DNA from: Bacteroidia bacterium
GTDB taxonomy: Bacteria; Bacteroidota; Bacteroidia; NS11-12g; UBA955
Assembly (NCBI GenBank): GCA_023254645.1
Contig: JALRLA010000092.1
Location: 1 to 5,952, forward strand
Length of the DNA stretch: 5,952 bases
Direction of reading: 5' to 3'
The notes under the pieces are model-generated. The model worked only from the letters and a program-made list of their open reading frames with translations. It did not search any database and had not been told where the DNA came from. Shown one piece after another: positions 1-5,754 of the stretch. Made by a program: the position numbers and the translations under genes. Position 1 is the stretch's first letter. Each line of letters opens with the position of its first letter.

Positions 1-20
1 TTAAATTAAGTTAATAACGA

Positions 21-42
21 ATCACATATTAAATTATGTGAT
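21..42. repeat. Perfect inverted repeat upstream of the small basic ORF
   Basis: The arms ATCACATA (21-28) and TATGTGAT (35-42) are exact reverse complements around a 6-nt centre, TTAAAT. As RNA this gives an 8-bp AU-rich hairpin with a 6-nt loop. As DNA it is a dyad of the size of a dimeric regulator's operator. It ends 15 nt before the GGAGG sequence of the small basic ORF, so it is well placed to act in transcription or in the leader RNA. It has no following T-tract and a weak stem, so it is not a convincing terminator. The symmetry is seen directly; any regulatory role is inference. Confidence 0.55.
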
Positions 43-57
43 GCTCCAAACTTTAAA

Positions 58-63
58 GGGAGG
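58..63 (+). promoter_or_regulatory. Strong Shine-Dalgarno sequence of the small basic ORF
   Basis: GGGAGG includes GGAGG at 59-63, ending 7 nt before the ATG at 71. This is canonical pairing with the 16S rRNA 3' end. It decides the start at 71 over an in-frame ATG at 41, which lies inside the inverted repeat and has no such sequence. It stands out because the neighbouring genes rpsD and rpoA have A-rich leaders without a Shine-Dalgarno sequence, as is usual in Bacteroidota. The CTCC at 44-47 could pair with GGAG at 59-62 and weakly mask the site. Confidence 0.7.
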
Positions 64-70
64 AACGGAG

Positions 71-157
71 ATGGCTAAAAGAAGAAAAAAAGCTAAAAAG
101 GCTACTAAGAAAAAAGCCAAAAAAGCTAAAAAAGGTAAAAAGAAGGCTACTAAATAA
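71..157 (+). CDS. Unrecognised 28-residue Lys/Ala-rich basic protein
   Basis: The ORF starts at ATG 71 and ends at TAA 155-157. The product has 16 Lys, 2 Arg, 6 Ala, 2 Thr, 1 Gly and no acidic, aromatic or Cys residues. It begins MAKRRKKAKKATKKK and continues with short K-K-A/K-K-G units. It resembles the basic tails of histone H1-like or ribosomal proteins and would be expected to bind nucleic acid, probably as a disordered chain. It is not bL36, bTHX or bS21 as I know those families. It lacks the zinc ligands of bL36, and the window shows no trace of a uS13 body upstream. A good ribosome binding site precedes it, and rpsK starts 16 nt after its stop, so it is probably co-transcribed and co-translated with the ribosomal genes. 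Function is unknown. It could be a small ribosome-associated protein, a leader peptide whose translation controls rpsK, or a remnant of a uS13 tail. Very short, low-complexity ORFs can arise by chance, but the Shine-Dalgarno sequence argues against that. Confidence 0.65.
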   Translation: MAKRRKKAKKATKKKAKKAKKGKKKATK

Positions 158-173
158 TTAGCATAAGCTTATC

Positions 174-560
174 ATGGCTAATCAGAAAAAAGTACAAAAG
201 AGAAAAGTTAAGGTAGATCCGCACGGTCAAGTGCACATCCGCGCTACCTTCAACAACATCATCATTTCGGTCACCAACACCGAAGGCCAGGTTATTTCAT
301 GGTCTTCAGCTGGAAAGATGGGTTTCCGCGGTTCTAAGAAAAACACTCCATACGCCGCTCAAGTAGCCGTTTTGGATTGTGGCAAAACAGCCTTCGACTC
401 TGGTCTCCGCAAAGTTGACGTATTCGTGAAAGGACCTGGTTCCGGTCGCGATAGCGCCATCCGTAATTTGCAAACTGTTGGGTTGGAAGTGTTAACCATT
501 ACGGACACTACTCCACTTCCTCACAACGGATGTCGTCCTCCTAAGCGTAGAAGAGTTTAA
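174..560 (+). CDS. rpsK: 30S ribosomal protein uS11
   Basis: A component of the small-subunit platform that contacts 16S rRNA near the E site and mRNA exit region. The protein is 128 residues, close to the usual length of about 129. It has a basic N-terminal tail (residues 1-15), the conserved core segment [11 protein letters not shown] (24-34), the highly conserved [13 protein letters not shown] block (85-97), and the C-terminal hallmark [13 protein letters not shown] (116-128). Asn118-Gly119 is the site that in E. coli uS11 deamidates to isoaspartate. It is followed by rpsD after 18 nt and preceded by the small basic ORF after 16 nt. The leader has no Shine-Dalgarno sequence; a 10-bp palindrome, ATAAGCTTAT (163-172), lies against the start codon. 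The family call is certain. Confidence 0.98.
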   Translation: MANQKKVQKRKVKVDPHGQVHIRATFNNIIISVTNTEGQVISWSSAGKMGFRGSKKNTPYAAQVAVLDCGKTAFDSGLRKVDVFVKGPGSGRDSAIRNLQTVGLEVLTITDTTPLPHNGCRPPKRRRV

Positions 561-578
561 TTTTTGAAATAAAAAGAA

Positions 579-1184
579 ATGGCAAGATATACAGGCCCTA
601 AATCGAAAGTTGCCCGTCGTTTCCGTGAAGCGATTTTCGGACGCGACAAGGCTTTGGAACGCAAAATGTACGGTCCAGGTCAGCACGGCAATTCCAGAAG
701 AAGACCCAAGCAAAGCGAATATGCAATCCAGTTGGCCGAAAAGCAAAAGGCCAAATACACGTATGGTGTATTGGAGAAGCAGTTCCGCAACACCTTCAAA
801 CGCGCTGCTGCGAAGAAGGGTGTTACCGGTGAGAACTTGTTGAAGTTCTTGGAAGCCCGTTTGGACAACACAGTATACCGCATGGGAATTGCTCCTACGC
901 GTCGTGCTGCTCGTCAGTTGGTTTCTCACCGTCACATTACCGTAAATGGTGGAGTGGTAAACATTCCTAGCTACCAGCTGAAGCCTGGTGACGTCGTTGC
1001 GGTTCGTGAGCGTTCTCAAACTATGGAAGTTATCGCTAACAACGTTAGCGCTACGAATACCAAATTCAGCTGGATCCAGTGGGATGGCAGTTCATTGACT
1101 GGAACTTTTGTTTCCTATCCTGAGCGCAGCGACATTCCTGAGAATATCAAGGAGCAGTTGATTGTTGAATTGTACAGTAAATAA
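579..1184 (+). CDS. rpsD: 30S ribosomal protein uS4
   Basis: A primary 16S rRNA-binding protein that nucleates 30S body assembly; in enterobacteria it also represses translation of the alpha operon. It has 201 residues, typical length. The N-terminus [14 protein letters not shown] is the uS4 signature, followed by KMYGPGQHG (29-37). An S4 RNA-binding domain spans about 92-145 ([20 protein letters not shown], then [14 protein letters not shown]). The N-terminal region has no Cys, so this is the zinc-free form of uS4. The start at 579 follows an A-rich, Shine-Dalgarno-free leader (AAATAAAAAGAA), typical of Bacteroidota. rpoA begins 17 nt downstream. Whether it autoregulates this operon cannot be told from sequence; I saw no pseudoknot resembling the E. 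coli S4 target. Confidence 0.98.
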   Translation: MARYTGPKSKVARRFREAIFGRDKALERKMYGPGQHGNSRRRPKQSEYAIQLAEKQKAKYTYGVLEKQFRNTFKRAAAKKGVTGENLLKFLEARLDNTVYRMGIAPTRRAARQLVSHRHITVNGGVVNIPSYQLKPGDVVAVRERSQTMEVIANNVSATNTKFSWIQWDGSSLTGTFVSYPERSDIPENIKEQLIVELYSK

Positions 1185-1201
1185 TTAAAGAAAAAACAGA
1201 C

Positions 1202-2194
1202 ATGGGTGTTATTCCATTTCAGAAACCGAATAAAGTGGTTATGCACAAGGCCACTGATTTTAACGGAGTATTTGAATTCTCTCCGTTGGAAAAAGGCTAC
1301 GGTGTAACCATCGGAAACGCCATGCGTCGTATCCTCCTTAGTTCTTTGGAGGGTCATGCCATTACTTCTGTGAAAATTCAAGGCGCAGACCATGAGTTTA
1401 GCACAATCAAAGGAGTGGTAGAAGATGTGGTTGAAATCGTATTGAATTTGAAACAAGTTCGTTTCAAAGCCAACGAGTCAGCAGAAGACAACGAAAAGAT
1501 CTTCATTTCCTTGAAAGGTAAAGACCAGTTCTTGGCCGGTGACATTGGTCGCTACACCAACGCATTCAATATTTTGAATCCTGAGTTGGTGTTGTGTCAC
1601 ATGGAGCCTACCACGAATTTGGAATTGGAAATTACTGTTGGTAAGGGTCGTGGTTATGTGCCCGCTGAAGAGAACAAATCAAAGGATGCTCCCATCGGAA
1701 TGGTGGCTATTGATTCTATCTTTACTCCCATTCGCAACGTAAAGTACCAAGTTGAGGACTTCCGTGTTGAGCAGCGTACAGACTACGAAAAGCTTATTTT
1801 GGAAGTAAGCACCGATGGTAGCATTCATCCTGAGGAGGCTTTGAAAGAAGCGGCTAAAATTTTGATCCAGCACTTTGTGTTGTTCAGCGATGAGAACATC
1901 ATGCCTGAAACCAAAGCAAGCAAAGCTGTAGAAGAAGTTGACGAAAGTTTCTTGCAAATGCGCAAGGTTTTGAAAACTCCCTTGGCTGATCTGGATTTGT
2001 CAGTTCGCGCTTACAACTGCTTGAAGGCCGCTGAGATCAAGACCTTGGGTGAGTTGGTGAACTACCACATTGATGACTTGTTGAAGTTTAGAAACTTCGG
2101 TAAGAAGTCCTTGTCTGAATTGGAAGAGTTTGTCCGTGACAAAGGATTGCACTTTGGAATGGATGTAGCGAAATACAACCTGAACGACGATTAA
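1202..2194 (+). CDS. rpoA: DNA-directed RNA polymerase subunit alpha
   Basis: This subunit dimerises to scaffold assembly of beta and beta', and its C-terminal domain contacts UP-element DNA and activators. It has 330 residues, full length. The alpha-NTD covers about 10-240 and contains the conserved dimer/assembly segment [20 protein letters not shown] (32-51) and [20 protein letters not shown] (166-185). A linker around 240-258 leads to the alpha-CTD (about 260-322), with [20 protein letters not shown] and [17 protein letters not shown]. Arg269 aligns with E. coli Arg265, the key DNA-contact residue, so UP-element binding should be intact. The leader is A-rich without a Shine-Dalgarno sequence. 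The gene ends in tandem stops TAA TAG, and rplQ starts 6 nt later, so translation of the two is probably coupled. Confidence 0.98.
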   Translation: MGVIPFQKPNKVVMHKATDFNGVFEFSPLEKGYGVTIGNAMRRILLSSLEGHAITSVKIQGADHEFSTIKGVVEDVVEIVLNLKQVRFKANESAEDNEKIFISLKGKDQFLAGDIGRYTNAFNILNPELVLCHMEPTTNLELEITVGKGRGYVPAEENKSKDAPIGMVAIDSIFTPIRNVKYQVEDFRVEQRTDYEKLILEVSTDGSIHPEEALKEAAKILIQHFVLFSDENIMPETKASKAVEEVDESFLQMRKVLKTPLADLDLSVRAYNCLKAAEIKTLGELVNYHIDDLLKFRNFGKKSLSELEEFVRDKGLHFGMDVAKYNLNDD

Positions 2195-2200
2195 TAGATC

Positions 2201-2845
2201 ATGAGACACGGAAAAAAGAATAATCACTTGGGTCGCACGTCCTCACATCGCAAGGCGATGATGAGCAATATGGCGTCTTCCTTGATTAAGCATAAACGCA
2301 TCATCACTACGGTGGCCAAGGCCAAGAGCTTGCGCGTGTTTGTTGAGCCTCTCATTACACGCAGTAAAGATGCCAGCACTCACAACTACCGTACTGTATT
2401 TTCTTACTTACGAGACAAAGACGCTACTCGCGAATTGTTCACTGTAGTAGGTGAGAAGGTAGCCAATCGTCCCGGCGGATACACCCGTATCTTGAAAACC
2501 GGTAACCGTGCTGGTGACAACGCCGAAATGGCCATGATTGAGTTGGTAGATTTTAATGAGTTTTTCGAAGGCTTCGGTGTCAAAGAAGAGAAGAAGTCTA
2601 GCACTCGCCGCAGCCGCCGTTCTGGCGCAAGTAGCAAGCCTGCTGCAGAATCTCCTGCTGCTGTTGAGGAAGTGGTAGCCGTTGAGGAAGCCCCTGAAGC
2701 TGTAGTTGAAGAAGCTGTAGTTGAAGAAACTATAGCTGAAACATCCGTAGCTGAAGAAACTGTAGCTGAAGCATCTGCAGAGGAGTCCACTCCTGAAGCA
2801 AGCTCAGAAGAGTCTGCTGATGAGGCTGGTACCGAAGAGGCTTAA
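2201..2845 (+). CDS. rplQ: 50S ribosomal protein bL17 with long acidic C-terminal tail
   Basis: A large-subunit protein located near the exit-tunnel side of the 50S. The core (residues 1-120) is standard bL17: [20 protein letters not shown], then a middle segment with [18 protein letters not shown], then [20 protein letters not shown] and AMIELVD. The protein is 214 residues against about 115-130 for the bare family. The extra 90 or so residues comprise a short basic linker (131-141, [11 protein letters not shown]) and a strongly acidic Glu/Ala/Val/Ser tail (about 150-214) with no Lys or Arg. Bacteroidota bL17 proteins are often extended, so an extension is not itself new, but this one is long and built partly from pentapeptide repeats. 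It is the last gene of the operon and is followed by a strong terminator 17 nt after the stop. Confidence 0.96.
   Translation: MRHGKKNNHLGRTSSHRKAMMSNMASSLIKHKRIITTVAKAKSLRVFVEPLITRSKDASTHNYRTVFSYLRDKDATRELFTVVGEKVANRPGGYTRILKTGNRAGDNAEMAMIELVDFNEFFEGFGVKEEKKSSTRRSRRSGASSKPAAESPAAVEEVVAVEEAPEAVVEEAVVEETIAETSVAEETVAEASAEESTPEASSEESADEAGTEEA
2696..2770 (+). repeat. 15-nt tandem repeat inside the rplQ acidic tail
   Basis: Five consecutive 15-nt units encode the pentapeptides [20 protein letters not shown] and ETVAE. The first two units (2696-2710 and 2711-2725) are identical at the DNA level, and the later ones diverge. Because the unit is a multiple of three, gain or loss of copies by replication slippage keeps the frame. 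The identity of the first two units points to a recent duplication. Confidence 0.8.
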
Positions 2846-2862
2846 GAAATATGAATACCTAT

Positions 2863-2892
2863 AAAAAAGCCCCGCTTAGCGGGGCTTTTTTT
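2863..2892. terminator. Bidirectional intrinsic terminator
   Basis: The arms AAAAAAGCCCCGC (2863-2875) and GCGGGGCTTTTTT (2879-2891) are perfect reverse complements around the loop TTA, with one more T at 2892. The GC core is flanked by an A-tract and a T-tract, so the same hairpin works as a rho-independent terminator on either strand. It lies between the convergent rplQ (stop at 2845) and thioredoxin (stop at 2913), and is well placed to end both transcripts and prevent antisense read-through. Confidence 0.93.
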
Positions 2893-2912
2893 ATGCCTAA
2901 TAGCGAAGTGCA

Positions 2913-3212
2913 TTAAGCCAAATTCAAGAGTTTGCTCGACAGAGTTCGCGCATCGATAACGCCGCTTTGTCTCCAGAGTATTTTGCCTTCTTTGATGATG
3001 GCGAGGGTGGGTACCCCCGTGACATTGAATTGTTGGGCCATGCGAGGGTTTTTATCTACGTCAATCTTTACGATTTTTGCTTTTTCGCCTACCTGGCTTT
3101 TGACTTGGTTCAAAATGGGAGCCATGGCTTTGCAAGGGCCACACCATTCTGCATAGAAGTCTACCAAAACAGGGGTATTGCCCGAAACGATTTGAGAAAA
3201 GGATTGCTTCAT
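2913..3212 (-). CDS. Thioredoxin-family protein
   Basis: A small cytoplasmic thiol-disulfide oxidoreductase. It has 99 residues, slightly shorter than the usual 105-109 because the N-terminus is trimmed. It shows [20 protein letters not shown] (15-34) with the active-site pair Cys24/Cys27 in a canonical WCGPC, buried Asp18, IDVDKNP (50-56), and the cis-proline in GVPTL (Pro68). It has no signal peptide or lipobox, so it should act in the cytosol and be reduced by thioredoxin reductase. Its ATG lies one base after the stop of the rhodanese gene, so the two are co-transcribed and translationally coupled. It ends 20 nt from the shared bidirectional terminator. The family is clear; whether this is the main housekeeping thioredoxin or a dedicated partner of the rhodanese is not known. 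Confidence 0.93.
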   Translation of the reverse strand: MKQSFSQIVSGNTPVLVDFYAEWCGPCKAMAPILNQVKSQVGEKAKIVKIDVDKNPRMAQQFNVTGVPTLAIIKEGKILWRQSGVIDARTLSSKLLNLA

Positions 3213-3213
3213 T

Positions 3214-3522
3214 TTACTTCAATTTGCTTTGTAGAGAAGACCATCCGCCGCCATTGTAACAGGTATAGCCGTGGCTATCCAAGAATGATTTGGCCATGCC
3301 GCTTCGGCGACCTGATTGGCAACAAGTAATGATTGGCTTTCCTTTGGGCAGTGATCTGGCCTTGGCGTTCAATTGATCCAATGGAATATTCTTGGCTCCC
3401 TGTATATGGCCCATTTTGAATTCCCCGCTGCTGCGTACATCCAAAATAAGTGCGTCTTCTTCCAACAACTGAGCGAAATTTACGCTAGGCTTGGATCCGA
3501 ATAAATTCTTAAAGAAACTCAT
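3214..3522 (-). CDS. Single-domain rhodanese-like protein
   Basis: A probable sulfurtransferase that carries a persulfide on its active-site Cys. It has 102 residues, the size of stand-alone PspE/GlpE-type domains. Family marks in order are [20 protein letters not shown] (25-44, the 'DVR..EF..GHI.GA' signature), NIPLDQL (45-51), the active-site loop CQSGRRS (68-74, catalytic Cys68), and the C-terminal GGGWSSL. Cys67 immediately precedes the catalytic Cys, giving a vicinal pair. There is no signal peptide; the N-terminal MSFFKNLFG is a short amphipathic stretch. It is followed at 1-nt spacing by a thioredoxin, a plausible reductant for its persulfide or disulfide form. The S46 peptidase gene ends 56 nt upstream. 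In vivo substrate and sulfur acceptor cannot be read from sequence. Confidence 0.92.
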   Translation of the reverse strand: MSFFKNLFGSKPSVNFAQLLEEDALILDVRSSGEFKMGHIQGAKNIPLDQLNAKARSLPKGKPIITCCQSGRRSGMAKSFLDSHGYTCYNGGGWSSLQSKLK

Positions 3523-3526
3523 GGTA

Positions 3527-3534
3527 CAAAGTTC
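3527..3534 (-). promoter_or_regulatory. Possible -7 promoter box before the rhodanese gene
   Basis: Read on the minus strand, GAACTTTG matches the Bacteroidota -7 consensus TAnnTTTG at all defined positions but the first. It ends 4 nt before the rhodanese ATG. If used, it would give the rhodanese-thioredoxin pair its own nearly leaderless transcript. No TTTG is seen at the expected -33 distance, so this is weak evidence. Confidence 0.3.
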
Positions 3535-3578
3535 CCCAAACTATCGGGTACGGTCTGTGATAAAAGGCACATTGGTAA

Positions 3579-5696
3579 TTAAGGAATTTGAATTCCCAAT
3601 TCCTGCAAAATGTGATCGGCCTCTGAGACGTACTTCAACACGTACAAGACATAGCGAATGTCGCAGCCAATGCTTCTGGAATACTGTTCATTCCAAGCGT
3701 AGTCGTTGATGGTAGCCGTGAAACTACGATCAAAATTGACGCCGATTAGTTCTCCGTCGGCATTCAAAATGGGGCTGCCGCTATTGCCGCCTGTTGTGTC
3801 CATGTTATACAATAGGCCCACAACAATTTTTCCTGTCTTGGGATCTTTGAAAAGAGCCGGTACATTGTCTTTGCGCAAACGATCGGCAGTTTCTGTGGGC
3901 AAACGGTAGTCAGGCCTCGTATTTGCTTTTTCGAACATGCCGTCCAAGGTGGTATAGGGGTAGTGAACCTCGCCATCGTTGGGACTATAAGCCTTGACAT
4001 AGCCATAAGTCAAACGAAGTGTACTGTTGGCATCGGGTATGAAACGATTGTCACCGCCCAAGCTCTCTTGAAACTCCAGGCGCAGTTGCGTGTATTGGGG
4101 CATCAAAGACTGCAATAAGGTCTCTTGGTCTTTCCACTGGTTGGCGATTTCGGCCGATGTCAACAGCATGGATCGAGTCAACAGATACAAGGGATCCTTT
4201 AACAGGCCTTTGGGAGAGGCGGTTAAACTCTTCACATATGCTGATTGGAAAAAGTTCTTTTCTCCTTGCAGGGATTTCTGTGCCATAAAGGCGTCAATGT
4301 CGGCAGTGATTTTGCCTATGCTTTGGTTGGCGAAGGCTTCTTTTTGTGCCTTGAGCAGGTGAGCGACCATATCGCGCTCCAGAGAAACATTGCGCAGGTT
4401 GTAGGATCCCAGTATGGAATTCAATGTTTCGGCATCTTGAAAGGATTCGGGTGACTTGAATTCCAATTGGGCCAGTTGATTGAGCGTGCGCAAAACCGTC
4501 GACTGGCGGTTCATCAATAAGTAATTGTAATAGGCTGGGGCCAGGGAATAACGCTGATTCCATATGCCACGAATTTGCTCGATGATTTGCGCACCACTGG
4601 CACGGCCGGTTTTGTTGCACCATTCCAGCATGGCTCCCTCTTCTTGCATGCGTTGCTGTACCAAATCCGTTCGGCGTAGCCCTTGAATTTTACCTCTGTA
4701 GTTCTTTTCCGTGTTTTCCAAGCTCTGAACTGTTCCGGCAAAGGCGAGCTGTTCAGCGGTATTGCCTTCGGTGTGACGTTTGATGGCGTCAATTTGGTAC
4801 TTGAATCCTTGCTGAATGCGGGGCAAATGATGGTCTTCTTGGAATGCCAAATAAGCCGCACTTTCATGGCGATAGGTTCTTCCAGGATAGCCCATGATGA
4901 AAACGAAATCGCCTTCTTTGGTGCCTGATGGGTTGATCTTCAGGAATTTTTGTGGCGTGTATGGAATGTTGTCTTCGCTGTAAGGAGCAGGTTTCCCATC
5001 GGGACCCACATAGGCACGAACCAATGAGAAGTCGCCGTTGTGACGGGGCCACTCCCAATTGTCGGTATCTCCACCAAATTGGCCTATGGTCAGGGGAGGA
5101 GCCATGACCAAGCGCACATCTTGCAGGTAGATGTAGCGAAATAGGGTATAGCTGCGACCTACGAACATCTCGGAAATCTCAATTTTCAGTTCGGGGTTCT
5201 CGGCCTGGTCTTTTTCGGCAATGGCTTTGATGTTGTCTTGAATGGTTTGCGCTCTAACGATGGGATCGGTGTTGGACTCCAATCCTTGAAGAACTCGATC
5301 GCTAACATCTTCGTAGCTCTGCAGCACTTTGCAGGGAATGGGTACTTGCAATTCCTCTGAATGGCTTTGGGCAATGAAACCGTTTTCCAAATAGTTCTGC
5401 TCAGGAGTGCTCAGTTTGGCTACGCTGCCGTACACACAGTGGTGGTTGGTGATGATCAAGCCTTGGTTGGAAATAAAAGAGCCCGTGCATCCGCCGACAT
5501 TGACCAGGGCATTGGTCAAAGAAATGGCTTCAGGATTGAAAATGTCATCGGCATCGAGCCGAAGTCCAGCTTGTTTCAGTTCTGTTTCGTTCAAGTAATT
5601 CAAGGGGAACATTCCCTCTTCCGGGCGATGGGAACTGCTGATCCAAAAGGTCAATAAACCGGCCGTTGCCATGAGTATGCTTTTCTTCCAAGACAT
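3579..5696 (-). CDS. Secreted S46-family dipeptidyl-peptidase, DPP11-like
   Basis: A serine exopeptidase that releases dipeptides from the N-terminus of oligopeptides, expected in the periplasm or at the cell surface and feeding peptide uptake. It has 705 residues from ATG 5696, matching the family's 700-720. Residues 1-22 form a signal peptide (MSWKKS, then a hydrophobic run) with no lipobox Cys. Next come the family motif EEGMFPLNYL and a chymotrypsin-like fold split by a helical insert (about 260-570). The catalytic triad is His86 (TNHHC), Asp222 (HNGDFS) and Ser639 (GGNSGSP). Cys70 and Cys87 sit as the chymotrypsin 42-58 disulfide does. Asn213-Trp214 and Asp656 match the residues that clamp the substrate amino group. 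Arg657, 18 residues after the Ser, corresponds to the Arg of DPP11 (Gly in DPP7), predicting preference for Asp/Glu at P1. Longer in-frame starts up to 5921 were rejected: they overlap the divergent gene and bury the signal peptide. S46 enzymes are found mainly in Bacteroidota and some Proteobacteria. Family certain; subtype from one residue plus context. Confidence 0.94.
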   Translation of the reverse strand: MSWKKSILMATAGLLTFWISSSHRPEEGMFPLNYLNETELKQAGLRLDADDIFNPEAISLTNALVNVGGCTGSFISNQGLIITNHHCVYGSVAKLSTPEQNYLENGFIAQSHSEELQVPIPCKVLQSYEDVSDRVLQGLESNTDPIVRAQTIQDNIKAIAEKDQAENPELKIEISEMFVGRSYTLFRYIYLQDVRLVMAPPLTIGQFGGDTDNWEWPRHNGDFSLVRAYVGPDGKPAPYSEDNIPYTPQKFLKINPSGTKEGDFVFIMGYPGRTYRHESAAYLAFQEDHHLPRIQQGFKYQIDAIKRHTEGNTAEQLAFAGTVQSLENTEKNYRGKIQGLRRTDLVQQRMQEEGAMLEWCNKTGRASGAQIIEQIRGIWNQRYSLAPAYYNYLLMNRQSTVLRTLNQLAQLEFKSPESFQDAETLNSILGSYNLRNVSLERDMVAHLLKAQKEAFANQSIGKITADIDAFMAQKSLQGEKNFFQSAYVKSLTASPKGLLKDPLYLLTRSMLLTSAEIANQWKDQETLLQSLMPQYTQLRLEFQESLGGDNRFIPDANSTLRLTYGYVKAYSPNDGEVHYPYTTLDGMFEKANTRPDYRLPTETADRLRKDNVPALFKDPKTGKIVVGLLYNMDTTGGNSGSPILNADGELIGVNFDRSFTATINDYAWNEQYSRSIGCDIRYVLYVLKYVSEADHILQELGIQIP

Positions 5697-5700
5697 GAAA

Positions 5701-5708
5701 CAAAAGTA
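5701..5708 (-). promoter_or_regulatory. -7 promoter box (TAnnTTTG) of the S46 peptidase gene
   Basis: Minus-strand TACTTTTG is an exact match to the Bacteroidota -7 consensus TAnnTTTG. It ends 4 nt before the ATG at 5696, so a start site at the usual distance would fall about one base from the start codon and give a leaderless mRNA. No TTTG is seen around -33. The motif also supports the start at 5696 over longer alternatives. Confidence 0.5.
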
Positions 5709-5741
5709 AGCAGAGATTCTCAGTAGGAGTAGGAATTGGCT

Positions 5742-5749
5742 TATTTTTG
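5742..5749 (+). promoter_or_regulatory. -7 promoter box (TAnnTTTG) of the TerC-like gene
   Basis: Plus-strand TATTTTTG matches TAnnTTTG exactly and ends 5 nt before the ATG at 5755. The predicted transcription start is about two bases from the start codon, again implying a leaderless or nearly leaderless mRNA. It is oriented opposite to the peptidase box in the same 58-bp gap. No clear -33 TTTG is present. Confidence 0.48.
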
Positions 5750-5754
5750 GGCCC

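Noticed and set aside
41..70. Alternative ATG at 41 adding ten residues to the small basic ORF
   Set aside because: It sits in the second arm of the inverted repeat, lacks a ribosome binding site, and would place the GGAGG inside the coding sequence.
85..137. A6-A7 runs in the small basic ORF as possible programmed frameshift or slippage sites
   Set aside because: The +1 frame stops at 159-161 before rpsK, so a shift adds no meaningful product; A-runs are expected from AAA Lys codons.
163..172. 10-bp palindrome ATAAGCTTAT against the rpsK start codon
   Set aside because: It cannot form a stable hairpin without a loop and is short enough to arise by chance in AT-rich sequence; kept only as a remark in the rpsK entry.
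492..1019. 175-residue open frame antisense to rpsK and rpsD
   Set aside because: It lies opposite two certain ribosomal protein genes and shows no recognisable domain; it is a by-product of their codon use.
2404..2790. 128-residue Ser/Ala/Thr-rich frame antisense to rplQ
   Set aside because: Its composition is the direct mirror of the Glu/Ala/Val repeat coding in the bL17 tail and it carries no domain.
2967..3329. 120-residue plus-strand frame opposite the thioredoxin and rhodanese genes
   Set aside because: Both minus-strand genes have intact catalytic motifs; this frame spans their junction with no family features.
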